From Bacteroidota bacterium (GTDB taxonomy: Bacteria; Bacteroidota; Bacteroidia; B-17B0; Aurantibacillaceae), in assembly GCA_016711805.1 (NCBI GenBank), contig JADJSH010000001.1, positions 186,001-250,000 on the forward strand: DNA of 64,000 nt, written 5' to 3'. The position numbers and the translations under genes are program-made. Shown piece by piece: positions 17,335-25,836 of the stretch; within the stretch, counting starts at the first letter, position 1; every line of letters starts with the position of its first letter. The notes beneath the pieces were generated by a model. The model did no database searches. It saw only the letters and a list, made by a program, of their open reading frames with translations, and was not told the origin of the DNA.

Positions 17335-18635
17335 TGCAAACCATTCAACAATTACGTTCGGGAGAATTAAGAGGAAGTAAAATCTTAAAATTATCTTGTG
17401 AATTAACGGAGTTTCCAAAAGAAATTTTTGAATTAAAAGAAACTTTAGAAATTTTAGATTTATCAAACAATCACTTATCTTCTTTACCAAATAATTTTAG
17501 TGATTTCAAAAAACTAAAGATTGCTTTTTTCTCAGATAATGATTTTGTAAGCTTTCCAGAGGTTTTAGCGAAGTGTCCGAGTTTAACGATGATTGGTTTT
17601 AAATCCAATAAAATTAACCACATTCCCGAAAATGCTTTCCCTGTTGATTTGCAATGGCTTATCTTAACAAATAATTGCATTACAGAAATTCCAAAAAGTA
17701 TTGGCAAAGCTCATAAATTACAAAAAGTAGCTTTTGCAGGAAATCAAATAAAAGCATTGCCAGTTGAAATGGCTAATTGCAAGAACTTAGAATTATTACG
17801 TATTGCAGCCAATCAATTAACTGAGTTTCCTCAATGGCTATTATCGCTTCCTCGTTTATCGTGGTTGGCGTATGCGGGAAATCCTTTCAGCAAAACAGAG
17901 TATATTAAAGATGAGTTACCATTAATTGAATGGAAGGATTTAACGCTTAAAGAAATTTTGGGACAAGGCGCTTCTGGTGTTATTTCAAAAGCAACATGGC
18001 AGACTTCATTAACACAAAAAGAAATTGCAGTTAAAGTATTTAAAGGAGAGGTAACCAGTGATGGATTTCCTGAAGAAGAAATGAATGCTTGCATTGCAGC
18101 TGGAAATCATAATCACTTAGTAACCGTTATTGGCAAACTAAAAAATCATCCCGATCAAAAAATGGGATTGGTATTAGAATTAATTCCTCCTTCATTCAAA
18201 AATCTTGCTGGTCCGCCAAGCTTTGATACTTGTACACGAGATACTTTTAAAGAAGCGACTCAATTTTCGAGTGAAATCATTTTAAAAATTTCTCAATCAA
18301 TTGCCGATGCGGCAAAGCATTTGCATTCAAAAGGAATTATGCATGGTGATTTGTATGCTCACAATACGTTATTTGATGATAAGGCTAATACAATTTTCGG
18401 AGATTTTGGTGCCGCAACACTATATGATTTGAATGATAAAAATGCAGCCTATTTGGAAAAGCTCGACGTAAGAGCTTTTGGTTGTTTAATGGAGGATTTA
18501 TTGAATCAAAATTTTGAAACAACAAATTCTTTAAAAGATTCTTTGATTGAATTAAAAGATTCTTGCATGAAAGAGGAGATTTTAAAGAGACCTAGTTTTG
18601 AAATAATTTGCAATTACTTTCTACAAAGAAGGTAA
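17334..18635 (+). CDS. Leucine-rich repeat protein with a eukaryotic-like protein kinase domain
   Basis: 433 residues. Residues about 20-190 are seven or so leucine-rich repeats (ILDLSNNHLSSLPNNF and LRIAANQLTEFPQWL types). Residues about 204-430 are a kinase fold: glycine loop GQGASGV (210-216), Lys234 in IAVKVFKG, catalytic loop HGDLYAHN (337-344, with Asp339 and Asn344) and GDFGAA (DFG at 357-359). HGD replaces HRD, and the usual catalytic-loop Lys is Tyr. The acceptor substrate is unknown. The LRR-first, kinase-second order resembles receptor kinases of eukaryotes but without a signal peptide or membrane helix, so it is cytoplasmic. Coupling to mgtE may mean a role linked to magnesium, but this is speculation. 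Confidence 0.88.
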   Translation: MQTIQQLRSGELRGSKILKLSCELTEFPKEIFELKETLEILDLSNNHLSSLPNNFSDFKKLKIAFFSDNDFVSFPEVLAKCPSLTMIGFKSNKINHIPENAFPVDLQWLILTNNCITEIPKSIGKAHKLQKVAFAGNQIKALPVEMANCKNLELLRIAANQLTEFPQWLLSLPRLSWLAYAGNPFSKTEYIKDELPLIEWKDLTLKEILGQGASGVISKATWQTSLTQKEIAVKVFKGEVTSDGFPEEEMNACIAAGNHNHLVTVIGKLKNHPDQKMGLVLELIPPSFKNLAGPPSFDTCTRDTFKEATQFSSEIILKISQSIADAAKHLHSKGIMHGDLYAHNTLFDDKANTIFGDFGAATLYDLNDKNAAYLEKLDVRAFGCLMEDLLNQNFETTNSLKDSLIELKDSCMKEEILKRPSFEIICNYFLQRR

Positions 18636-18655
18636 TTTTCCTTATTACTTCTTTT

Positions 18656-19054
18656 CTTTTTGCTTGAACAAAAAGAAACAAAAATTCAAGACGAAACGCC
18701 AACTCCAATTCTTTTCTCGCTCTAAAAATCTGCGCAATGCCACCGAAAAAATTGTAGTTCGCACCGTTTCGCCAAAAACAGCCGCACTATTACCAACGTA
18801 TGCAGTAACTGAAGATTCCTCCCATAATTTTCTAATACTTATATGTACTTTAGAATAATTAAAATTCGACTTTAGAATTACGGCCTATTAAAATTTAGCG
18901 TATAAATCAAGTGGCATCAAATGCGTGGGCATGAGAGGAGATTGTTCGGGCTGTTCGCGAAGCGCTTCGAACAATCAGCTTGATACCATGCAGATTTTAG
19001 CTAAATTTTAATAAGCCTTGATTTTTTTGAAACTTTTTGTATCAAGACAAAAAG
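18656..19054. repeat. Nested inverted-repeat element between convergent genes
   Basis: This 428-base gap holds no convincing gene. The outer arms 18656-18690 and 19017-19054 are imperfect inverted copies (CTTTTTG...TTCAAG against CTTGA...CAAAAAG). Inside, 18882-18899 and 19000-19017 are an 18-base inverted pair (GGCCTATTAAAATTTAGC, one mismatch), and still further in GATTGTTCG / CGAACAATC closes a GC-richer centre. A 64-codon open frame at 18664-18858 looks like chance. The layered structure suggests a non-coding mobile palindromic (MITE or REP-like) element. Confidence 0.6.
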
Positions 19055-19063
19055 TTAAAGTTT

Positions 19064-20359
19064 TTATCTTCTAAACGAATTAAATCGTTTAATCGCAACA
19101 AGTTGATCGTAGTAGGTGCCTCGTTGGCGATGATACACATAAATGGTATAATCATTTTCTGTTTCCCAATGATTACCTTCTGATAAAGTTTCATCTGCCG
19201 CTTTCTTCTCATCAGCTAAAAACACATATGTGTAATTATAATAACCTTGTTTCACAAACAAGTCACATTCGTAACCCATTTTCTTATAGTTATATGTCAT
19301 ACGATTACTTTTATTTAAACGCCACTCAGTTAGTTTTCCTAACACATAAAAATTACCTGAGGTTTGTGTGTCATAGGGAAGGAAAAAATGTATCCAAGCG
19401 TAATCAGCTTCTATGTCAGGGTTCGTAGCTAAATCTTGATTTTTAATTAAGAAACCACCATTCAAATCATTATAAAAACTATAACTTTTAAACGTTCTTA
19501 ATTCATCTGTTTTTAATTCAATATGATATGTATACGAACTATCTCGAGTAATATTGGCAACTCGTTCGGTATAAGTTCTTAAAGAACGACTATCAAAAAA
19601 TCTGAATTCATTTCCTCCATTAAACGTTGATTTGTCATCTAAAGAGTAAGTTAACTGACGTGGTTCTGTAAAAGTTGGTTTAATATTATTAACGGCATTA
19701 TCCCAACGGTTATTTTGCGTAATAATTACTTTCATATCCGTGAAAGGATTCGTTAATTCATATTGACTATTAATGATATTAAAATCGATGTGTTGTTTTT
19801 CGTATTGTTCATCATTACCAATTGCTTGACGAACATTAGCAACAACCGTTACTTTATCTTCGTAAATCATAAAACGCTTGGTTATAATAATTTTCTCTTT
19901 ATCATTATCTTGATATACAAATACCATATAATTTCCAGTTTTAGAAAACTGCATGTTACTTTGCGGAAATAAAATAGAATAGTGTGTATATTTCTGAATA
20001 GTGTTAGTTGAGAAATTAAAATTTAAAATATTAGCTTCATAAAACCCATTCATAAATTCAGAACTCATCAAATTAGATGGCTCCCAATTAGCATCACAAT
20101 GAACAAAAGCGATAGAGTAATCTTTTTTATCGGCTTCTAAATCATCAAAACTTAATTCCAATTGTTCAGTTCCATTAAATCTAAGAATAGCAGGATTAGC
20201 ATCAAAGGTTGATTCGTGCAACTGCGCTGTTTTGATATATGGTTTGTAAGTCCAATCCTCATAGCGCATCTGATTATCATTTACATAATCATCTTGCGAT
20301 AGCAAACGAAAGGCTAATAGTAAAAATAAAAAACTGAAATATATTTTATTGAAATTCAT
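19064..20359 (-). CDS. Type IX secretion system plug protein (DUF5103)
   Basis: 431 residues with a signal peptide (MNFNKIYFSFLFLLLAFRLLSQD). The sequence has the features of the DUF5103 / T9SS plug family: ILRFNGTEQLELSFDDLEADKKDYSIAFVHCDANWEPSNLM near the N-terminus and YECDLFVKQGYYNYTYVF near the C-terminus. In Flavobacterium the plug protein closes the periplasmic end of the SprA translocon (family knowledge). It would work with unseen T9SS components to export the cargo proteins in this window. Confidence 0.88.
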   Translation of the reverse strand: MNFNKIYFSFLFLLLAFRLLSQDDYVNDNQMRYEDWTYKPYIKTAQLHESTFDANPAILRFNGTEQLELSFDDLEADKKDYSIAFVHCDANWEPSNLMSSEFMNGFYEANILNFNFSTNTIQKYTHYSILFPQSNMQFSKTGNYMVFVYQDNDKEKIIITKRFMIYEDKVTVVANVRQAIGNDEQYEKQHIDFNIINSQYELTNPFTDMKVIITQNNRWDNAVNNIKPTFTEPRQLTYSLDDKSTFNGGNEFRFFDSRSLRTYTERVANITRDSSYTYHIELKTDELRTFKSYSFYNDLNGGFLIKNQDLATNPDIEADYAWIHFFLPYDTQTSGNFYVLGKLTEWRLNKSNRMTYNYKKMGYECDLFVKQGYYNYTYVFLADEKKAADETLSEGNHWETENDYTIYVYHRQRGTYYDQLVAIKRFNSFRR

Positions 20360-20430
20360 TTAACTTATAACGTAAATGTACTGTTTTTAGTGCGGACACT
20401 AAAGTTAAAATTTGTTGAAAGAAAAATGAA

Positions 20431-21166
20431 TTACTGATGAATAAGATTTCCTTTACCTGTGCCCGTTAAATTAATTGTATTTGGATTACCCTTATAATAA
20501 ATATTGCCAGCTCTATCAATAACAATGTCCATTAATCCGCCTTCTGGAGCATTAATATATGTATGGCCAATAGTTACACTATGCAAATACACATAATTTC
20601 TAATAGTAAGTTGGGATGCGTATATGTAATTTGTTCCTGTATAATCACTTTCCAATCTATCTGTAACTCCTGTTAAATATAAATCACCATTGCCATGGGC
20701 ACTTCCAACAAAACGTCCAGTATTTAAATCCAATTTTACATCTCCTGAATTTTCTGTTCTCACAGAAATTTCGTCTTGAGTAATTGCACCAACGCTTTGA
20801 ATTGTGCCTAATCCTGCATGCCTAATATGTTTATAATAAGGTGCCGTTATGTATACATTTATTTTTCCCTTATAGCCTCTTACCCAATTACAACGGTTGT
20901 TATTAAAGACTTTTAATGTTTCTCCGTCTAATTCCGTTTTAATTAACTTCTGTAAATTCAGCCCTGCCTCAACTCGCACTTCAAAAGTAGGCCCTTGAGT
21001 AATGTACAAATCCATTTTATCTCTTAAATAAATGCAATTAAAATCAGCCACATCATGATAAATAGTATTTGTTGGACCTGATGATTTAACACAATCGCAT
21101 GCTTTCTTTTTTACAAGAAACAAATGCCAAAAGGCAAACTATTGATATGATTAATTTATATGGCAT
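20431..21166 (-). CDS. GIN-domain (DUF2807) lipoprotein, frameshifted in the signal peptide
   Basis: The main frame (to 21123) encodes a beta-helix-like GIN/DUF2807 domain (YHDVADFNCIYLRDKMDLYITQG; VRVEAGLNLQKLIKTELDGETLKVFNN). It lacks a start with a signal peptide. Just upstream, in another frame, ATG at 21166 encodes MPYKLIISIVCLLAFVSCKK, a lipoprotein signal with lipobox Cys; removing one base from the six-T run 21107-21112 joins it to KKACDCVKSSGP. So the real product is probably a surface or periplasmic lipoprotein of about 244 residues. The start overlaps the end of the PagL-like gene by 11 bases, indicating one operon. Confidence 0.78.
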
Positions 21167-22283
21167 TTATTTTTTTCTTTTTCAAGCTAAATCTATAACC
21201 TAAACCATAATCAAAATGCGCAGCAACCGCCCAATGTGATTTCATAGTAAAGTTAACCATTAATCCATTCTTACAATAATATCTGATACCAATTCGGTGA
21301 AAAATTGGACCATCCTCTTTTGGTTTAGAAATAGCATAATAGCCCATTTCGATAGGAAAACTAATTTGTCCTACATTATAGGCGTAACAAGCTTTTACAC
21401 CTAACTGCAAAATATCTGTCCAACCATTCGCAGGATTTCCTGAAGTTCTTAAATGGTATTCGTTTTGTGTATCATAACACACATCAAAACCTGCCCCCCA
21501 TTTATGTGTATTTCTAACATTATAATAATAGTTAGCACCAAAAGTATTTGAAAAATATTTAGGTCCTCCCGGAGGCTCATGTTCATTAAATCCTGCAGCA
21601 TCCCAAACCAAAATTTCATGTTTACTCTTCCAAACAGAACCAGAATCTATTAAATCTGATTTAACTACCTCTCCATTAATTTTATAAGTTAACCCCATAT
21701 TTAAAGACACTACATTTAATCCCAAATTAGGCACTTGTGAACGTCCATTAGAAGCGTGCGCAAAAGACAACCCTGGTTCTAATCTAAATTTATTACTTAA
21801 ATTCAAGTGCCATAATACTTTCCATTGAACAAATGTGTTCCAATGACTAGCAATCGCAATATTCTTAGGGTTATTATCAATATCAAATTTTTTAGTGAGA
21901 TAAGAAACTCCCCAACAAATACGTAAAACAGGGCGACTAGTTCGTACTTTTTTATTTAACGGTACTTCGATATAAGGAGATAATGCATAACAATAACCTA
22001 ATTGTTTAGGATTAGCAAAATCAATAAAGTTAAACGACAAGCCTACTTCAGGGAAATTATTTTCTCGGTGCCAACGCTTACTTCCAGTAGTTGGTTTTAC
22101 AAAATCTACCTCAATACCTGGAATATAGCCCTTCACCAGATTACCGATAGTACTTTTATGTTCAAAAATAAAACCATAAGTAGGTGCTACTTTTATATAA
22201 AAGTCCTTAGTACCTGTCATACGCTCTTGAGCATGAGCGAAACATGTAACAATTAAAAATAGATATGTAAGGTTTTTCAGCAA
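21156..22283 (-). CDS. PagL-like lipid A deacylase / acyloxyacyl hydrolase-type outer-membrane barrel
   Basis: 375 residues with a signal peptide ending AHAQ. Alternating polar/hydrophobic strands throughout fit an outer-membrane beta-barrel, and the motif SFAHASNGRSQ matches the H-x-S-N catalytic signature of PagL-type lipid A 3-O-deacylases (family knowledge). At 375 residues it is longer than proteobacterial PagL (about 180), as is common for the Bacteroidota relatives. It overlaps the GIN-domain lipoprotein gene. Role in lipid A remodelling is inferred. Confidence 0.75.
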   Translation of the reverse strand: MLKNLTYLFLIVTCFAHAQERMTGTKDFYIKVAPTYGFIFEHKSTIGNLVKGYIPGIEVDFVKPTTGSKRWHRENNFPEVGLSFNFIDFANPKQLGYCYALSPYIEVPLNKKVRTSRPVLRICWGVSYLTKKFDIDNNPKNIAIASHWNTFVQWKVLWHLNLSNKFRLEPGLSFAHASNGRSQVPNLGLNVVSLNMGLTYKINGEVVKSDLIDSGSVWKSKHEILVWDAAGFNEHEPPGGPKYFSNTFGANYYYNVRNTHKWGAGFDVCYDTQNEYHLRTSGNPANGWTDILQLGVKACYAYNVGQISFPIEMGYYAISKPKEDGPIFHRIGIRYYCKNGLMVNFTMKSHWAVAAHFDYGLGYRFSLKKKKINAI

Positions 22284-22366
22284 AATAAGTCCCGAATTTA
22301 ATGATAGATTTTGACATTTCTATACAAATAAACCCTAAATTAGCCGCGAATTTAAACCACTCCATT

Positions 22367-23470
22367 ATGGAAGTAAAAGATCTTAAAGACACAAGTTTAG
22401 CTCAAAATCCGGTTATTGGACAAATGATGTTGCATAACCACGAGCAAATATTATTTTGTAATGATAATGCAACTGGCTTAAAAGCCATTATTGCTGTTCA
22501 CAACACAGTTCTTGGGCCATCGTTAGGTGGTACACGTATGTGGAATTATAATAACGAAATGGAAGCCTTGACAGACGTTTTACGTTTATCAAGAGGGATG
22601 ACCTATAAATCTTCTGTTGCTGGTATTAACTTAGGTGGCGGAAAAGCCGTGATTATTGGTGATGCTAAAAAACTAAAATCAGAAGCTTTATTACGTCGTT
22701 TTGGAAAGTTCGTGAACAGCCTTGGCGGTAAATACATTACTGCGGAAGATGTGGCGATGAGCAGCCGCGATATGGAAATTATTAAAATGGAAACTGACTA
22801 TGTAAGTGGTTTACCTGTAAATATGGGTGGAAGTGGAGATCCTTCTCCAGTTACCGCTTATGGCGTTTATGTAAGTATGAAAGCCTCTGCTAAAGAAGTT
22901 TTTGGCACTGATAATCTAGCTGGCAAAAAAGTATTAGTTCAAGGTATTGGAAATGTAGGTATGCACTTAGTTGAACATTTAACTAAAGAAGGTGCTAAAG
23001 TTTATGTTTACGATATTACTGAAGAACGCATTAAAATGGCGGTAGATACTTACAAAGCTGAATTTGTAGCTGCTGATAAAATGTTTGATTTGGATATTGA
23101 TATTTATGCTCCATGTGCTTTAGGTGCTACGGTAAATGATGAAACTTTATCAAAATTAAAATGTAAAATTATTTGCGGTGCAGCGAACAATCAATTAGCT
23201 GATGAAAAAAAACATGGCGAATTAGTGATGAGCAAAGGCATTTTATATGCGCCTGATTTTGTAGTAAACGCTGGTGGTATTATCAACGTGTATTATGAAT
23301 TAGATGGATATAACAGAGAAAGAGCATTAGCTCATGCTGAAAAAATTTACGATACAACTTGGAATATTATTCAAACAGCAAAAGCTCAAAACATACCAAC
23401 TTACGCGGCTGCTAATAAAATAGCAGAACAACGTATAGAAAGTATTGCTAGAATTAATGCAGTAATGTAA
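22367..23470 (+). CDS. Leucine dehydrogenase (Glu/Leu/Phe/Val dehydrogenase family)
   Basis: Start chosen at ATG 22367 (MEVKDLKDTSLAQN); a longer frame from 22301 has an unlikely N-terminus. 367 residues, the usual length. The catalytic domain shows GPSLGGTRMWNY, GMTYKSSVAGINLGGGKAVI (substrate-binding and catalytic lysines) and AEDVAMSSRDMEIIK; the NAD domain shows VLVQGIGNVGMHLVEHL and ICGAANNQL. It deaminates branched-chain amino acids to 2-oxo acids. It faces away from the PagL-like gene. Confidence 0.93.
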   Translation: MEVKDLKDTSLAQNPVIGQMMLHNHEQILFCNDNATGLKAIIAVHNTVLGPSLGGTRMWNYNNEMEALTDVLRLSRGMTYKSSVAGINLGGGKAVIIGDAKKLKSEALLRRFGKFVNSLGGKYITAEDVAMSSRDMEIIKMETDYVSGLPVNMGGSGDPSPVTAYGVYVSMKASAKEVFGTDNLAGKKVLVQGIGNVGMHLVEHLTKEGAKVYVYDITEERIKMAVDTYKAEFVAADKMFDLDIDIYAPCALGATVNDETLSKLKCKIICGAANNQLADEKKHGELVMSKGILYAPDFVVNAGGIINVYYELDGYNRERALAHAEKIYDTTWNIIQTAKAQNIPTYAAANKIAEQRIESIARINAVM

Positions 23471-23471
23471 T

Positions 23472-23526
23472 GTCACATCGAGCGTAGTCGAGATGCGATA
23501 AATGTTCTCGACTACGCTCGAATTGA
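23472..23526. repeat. Short palindromic intergenic repeat
   Basis: Two perfect 16-base inverted arms, TCGAGCGTAGTCGAGA (23478-23493) and its complement (23506-23521), with a 12-base loop, bounded by GTCA / TGAC. It lies between leucine dehydrogenase and nusB and could also act as a transcription-stabilising hairpin. It resembles the dispersed CGTAGTCGAG-type repeats found in many Bacteroidota. Confidence 0.75.
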
Positions 23527-23583
23527 CAAAAAAAATAAAATCAGTCCTAAAAAATAAAACCAAACAATTAACCTTCGTTCTTT

Positions 23584-24526
23584 ATGCTAAACAGACGTTA
23601 CCTTCGAATTAAAACCATGCAAAGCTTGTATTCTTTCTTTCAACACGAGAAAGCAGATATTGGATTTCATGAAAAAGAATTATTTAAGAGTTTAGATAAA
23701 ATTTACGACCTATACATTTACGTTTTAGTATTGTTTACCGATATGCATCATACTGCATTATTAGTAACGGAAGAAAACAAGAACAAACGTCTCCCAACCA
23801 AAGAAGATTTAGAACCCAACTTACGTTTTATTGAAAACATAGTCTTAGTTAATTTGACTAATAGTTCTGAATTAAAAAAAAGAAGTATTGAACCGTAAAA
23901 TTTCGTGGCAAAGTGATTTTGATTTGGTACGTAAATTATATGCCGAGTTAAGAACGACTGATCTATATAAAAACTATATGTCATCTCCAACCCCATCAGC
24001 TAAAGAAGACAAACAGTTTTTAATTTCGGTTGCGACAGAATTTTTATACGAGCACGAATTATTAAACCATTTATTTGAAGAAAAAAATATCCATTGGGCG
24101 GATGATACTTTTGGAGCATTCTCTATGGTATCACGTACCTTTGAAAACTTTACAGGAACACTAAGTTTAGTGCCATTGTATAAAGATAAAGAAGACGATA
24201 CTAATTTCATCTCTACCCTATTCCGTAAAACCATTGCAGGTGATAAAGAATACGACAAGTTAATTGACGAGAAAACAAAGAACTGGGAATTAGAACGTAT
24301 TGCCTCTATGGATGTGTTATTAATGAAAATGGCTTTAGCAGAATTCATGCACGTGAGTAATGTTCCTGTAAAAGTATCGTTAAACGAATACATCGATATC
24401 TCTAAAGAATACAGCACACCAAACAGCAAGACCTTTATTAACGGGGTTTTGGATAAAATTATTGCTGATTTAAAACGCGATAATAAAATCCAAAAAACTG
24501 GAAGAGGTTTAATGGAAGGGAATTAA
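23584..24526 (+). CDS. nusB: Transcription antitermination protein NusB, long Bacteroidota form, frameshifted
   Basis: Two frames, 23584-23898 and 23888-24526, join to about 313 residues if one A is removed from the eight-A run 23874-23881 (giving SSELKKEVLNRKISWQSD). The start MLNRRYLRIKTMQSLYSF and the end (ERIASMDVLLMKMALAEFMHVSNVPVKVSLNEYIDISKEYSTPNSKTFINGVLDKI) are the conserved NusB ends; the middle is the extension typical of Bacteroidota NusB, absent in E. coli (139 residues). NusB acts in rRNA antitermination and is expected to matter for growth, so a real inactivation is unlikely and a homopolymer error is favoured. Confidence 0.9.
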
Positions 24527-24530
24527 CACT

Positions 24531-24560
24531 CGTCATTGCGAACGAAAGTGAAGCAATCTC
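24531..24560. repeat. Dispersed repeat fragment
   Basis: CGTCATTGCGAACGAAAGTGAAGCAATCTC type sequence directly after nusB, a widely dispersed intergenic repeat form seen in many bacterial genomes. No inverted partner nearby. Confidence 0.5.
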
Positions 24561-24574
24561 ATATTTATTAAATT

Positions 24575-24605
24575 AAAGCTCTCTTATTAAAGAGGGCTTT
24601 TTTTA
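24575..24605 (+). terminator. Intrinsic terminator after nusB
   Basis: AAAGCTCTCTT (24575-24585) pairs with AAGAGGGCTTT (24590-24600; one G-T pair), followed by a T-run. It closes the leucine dehydrogenase-nusB side. Confidence 0.8.
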
Positions 24606-24680
24606 TTTCTAAATTCATATATTTGGAAGACATCCTTATCCAATTTTTTATTTAATCGCTATTTTATATAAAATAAACCT

Positions 24681-25569
24681 ATGATAAAACTATTTCAACT
24701 TTCTATATTAATTCTATTCATAGGCTGTAAAGACAACGCTGACAAAACAATACTTAAAGACCCAGAAACTCTTGACAAGGCATTTAAATTATATTCTAAA
24801 ACGGCAGAAGACACTTTTTATATTTCTGTTAATTTACCCGATAGCTTCTATCTAAAGTCAAATGCAAAGTATCCTGTTGTTTATGTACTAGACGGAAATA
24901 ATAACTTTGACATACTAAAAACAATAAGTAAAAAATATAATGATGTAGAAATATTTCCAAAAATAATTGTTGTCGGTGTTGGTTATAAAGACAATCCAAC
25001 ATTAATGCACCAAAGACTAGATGATTTGTGTTACCCAAAATGCATGCTTCCACTTTTTGACAGTATTGAACTTGGAGACGGCGCCGAAGGATTTTATAAC
25101 TTTATGGTTAATGACCTTTCGCCGCTAATTGATAAAACCTATCAGGTTGACACAACTAATAGAATATTATTTGGACACTCATTAGCGGGCTATTTCTCTT
25201 GTTATGCTTTAATGCAATCATTGGAAGGCAAAAACACATTCAGCTCTTTTATTTCAGCCGACCCTTCCATATCAATTGTAGGTGATCAATATATACCTAA
25301 ACAGTTTCAAAGAAAACAATTCCCTAAACGCAAAAGCAAGTTAAAATTATATTTATCATGTGAAGGTTTGCTTCCATGACTCAATAGCGCATGGTGTACA
25401 TCACCATGAAATAGTAAAAAAATTTTCCGATGATGTTATAATGAAAGATTCAGATAAAGTTTCTGTAAACTATGAAATATTTGAAAACATTAGTCACGAA
25501 GATATCATTTGGATAAGCTATATAAATGGATTAAGATGGGTGCTTGATAGACCAAATTTTAGCTACTAA
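24681..25569 (+). CDS. Alpha/beta-hydrolase of the putative esterase family, lipoprotein, frameshifted
   Basis: Frames 24681-25379 and 25360-25569 (which is +1 relative) together make about 295 residues. The N-terminus has a lipoprotein signal (ILILFIGC). The fold is that of the D-esterase/IroE-like family: NAKYPVVYVLDGN, IIVVGVGYKDNP, nucleophile elbow FGHSLAG, and a catalytic His near the C-terminus (ENISHEDIIW). The exact indel cannot be placed because the sequence at the break (about 25341-25380) is not strongly conserved and has only short runs. Substrate unknown. It stands alone between nusB and the trp leader. Confidence 0.75.
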
Positions 25570-25644
25570 TACATTTCTTGTAACAGTAACCGCATAAAAA
25601 ACTCCAAACTCAAATTAATTTTATTTGTTAAAATCAAAAAATAA

Positions 25645-25675
25645 TTTGCTTTATAAAAAACTCGTATTACATTTG
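25645..25675 (+). promoter_or_regulatory. trp operon promoter
   Basis: TTTG (25645-25648), 19-base spacer, TACATTTG (25668-25675), an exact match to TAnnTTTG. The leader-peptide ATG is only 10 bases after the box, so the transcript should have an untranslated leader of a few bases. Confidence 0.75.
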
Positions 25676-25684
25676 TAGCATAAA

Positions 25685-25744
25685 ATGAAAAATATTTCTG
25701 TAAATAAATCTTGGTGGCCTTCATGTAAACACATGAATAGCTAA
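25685..25744 (+). CDS. trpL: trp operon leader peptide (19 aa)
   Basis: A 19-codon ORF starting ATG AAA AAT and containing adjacent Trp codons (KSWWPSCKHMNS; TGG TGG at 25712-25717). It sits between the trp promoter and a strong terminator, directly upstream of trpE, which is the classical layout of ribosome-mediated trp attenuation. A hairpin TTCATGT / ACATGAA (25720-25726 with 25731-25737) overlaps its 3' half and could act as the pause or protector hairpin. No clear antiterminator was found by eye. Confidence 0.8.
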   Translation: MKNISVNKSWWPSCKHMNS

Positions 25745-25771
25745 GTTTATATATACTTATAAGGCATCCCC

Positions 25772-25807
25772 AAAGCCCGCTGTTCATACAACAGCGGGCT
25801 TTTTGTT
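25772..25807 (+). terminator. trp attenuator terminator
   Basis: AAAGCCCGCTGTT (25772-25784) pairs perfectly over 13 bases with AACAGCGGGCTTT (25790-25802), loop CATAC, followed by T-rich sequence. It stands between the trp leader peptide and trpE (start 25837) and so must be read through for trp expression. Confidence 0.92.
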
Positions 25808-25836
25808 TTTAATCACATTCACAAAAAATTAAACTA

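Noticed and set aside
18664..18858. 64-codon open frame after the LRR-kinase gene
   Set aside because: It lies within the repeat element, has no recognisable start region and no protein-like pattern.
23874..23881. Programmed ribosomal frameshift in nusB at the A-run
   Set aside because: Similar run errors occur in eight other places with both insertions and deletions, so a general sequence error explains it better.
25711..25773. Antiterminator pairing of the trp leader (GCCTT with AAGGC plus TTGG with CCAA)
   Set aside because: The pairs are short, interrupted by an unequal internal loop and barely overlap the terminator arm; too weak to claim.
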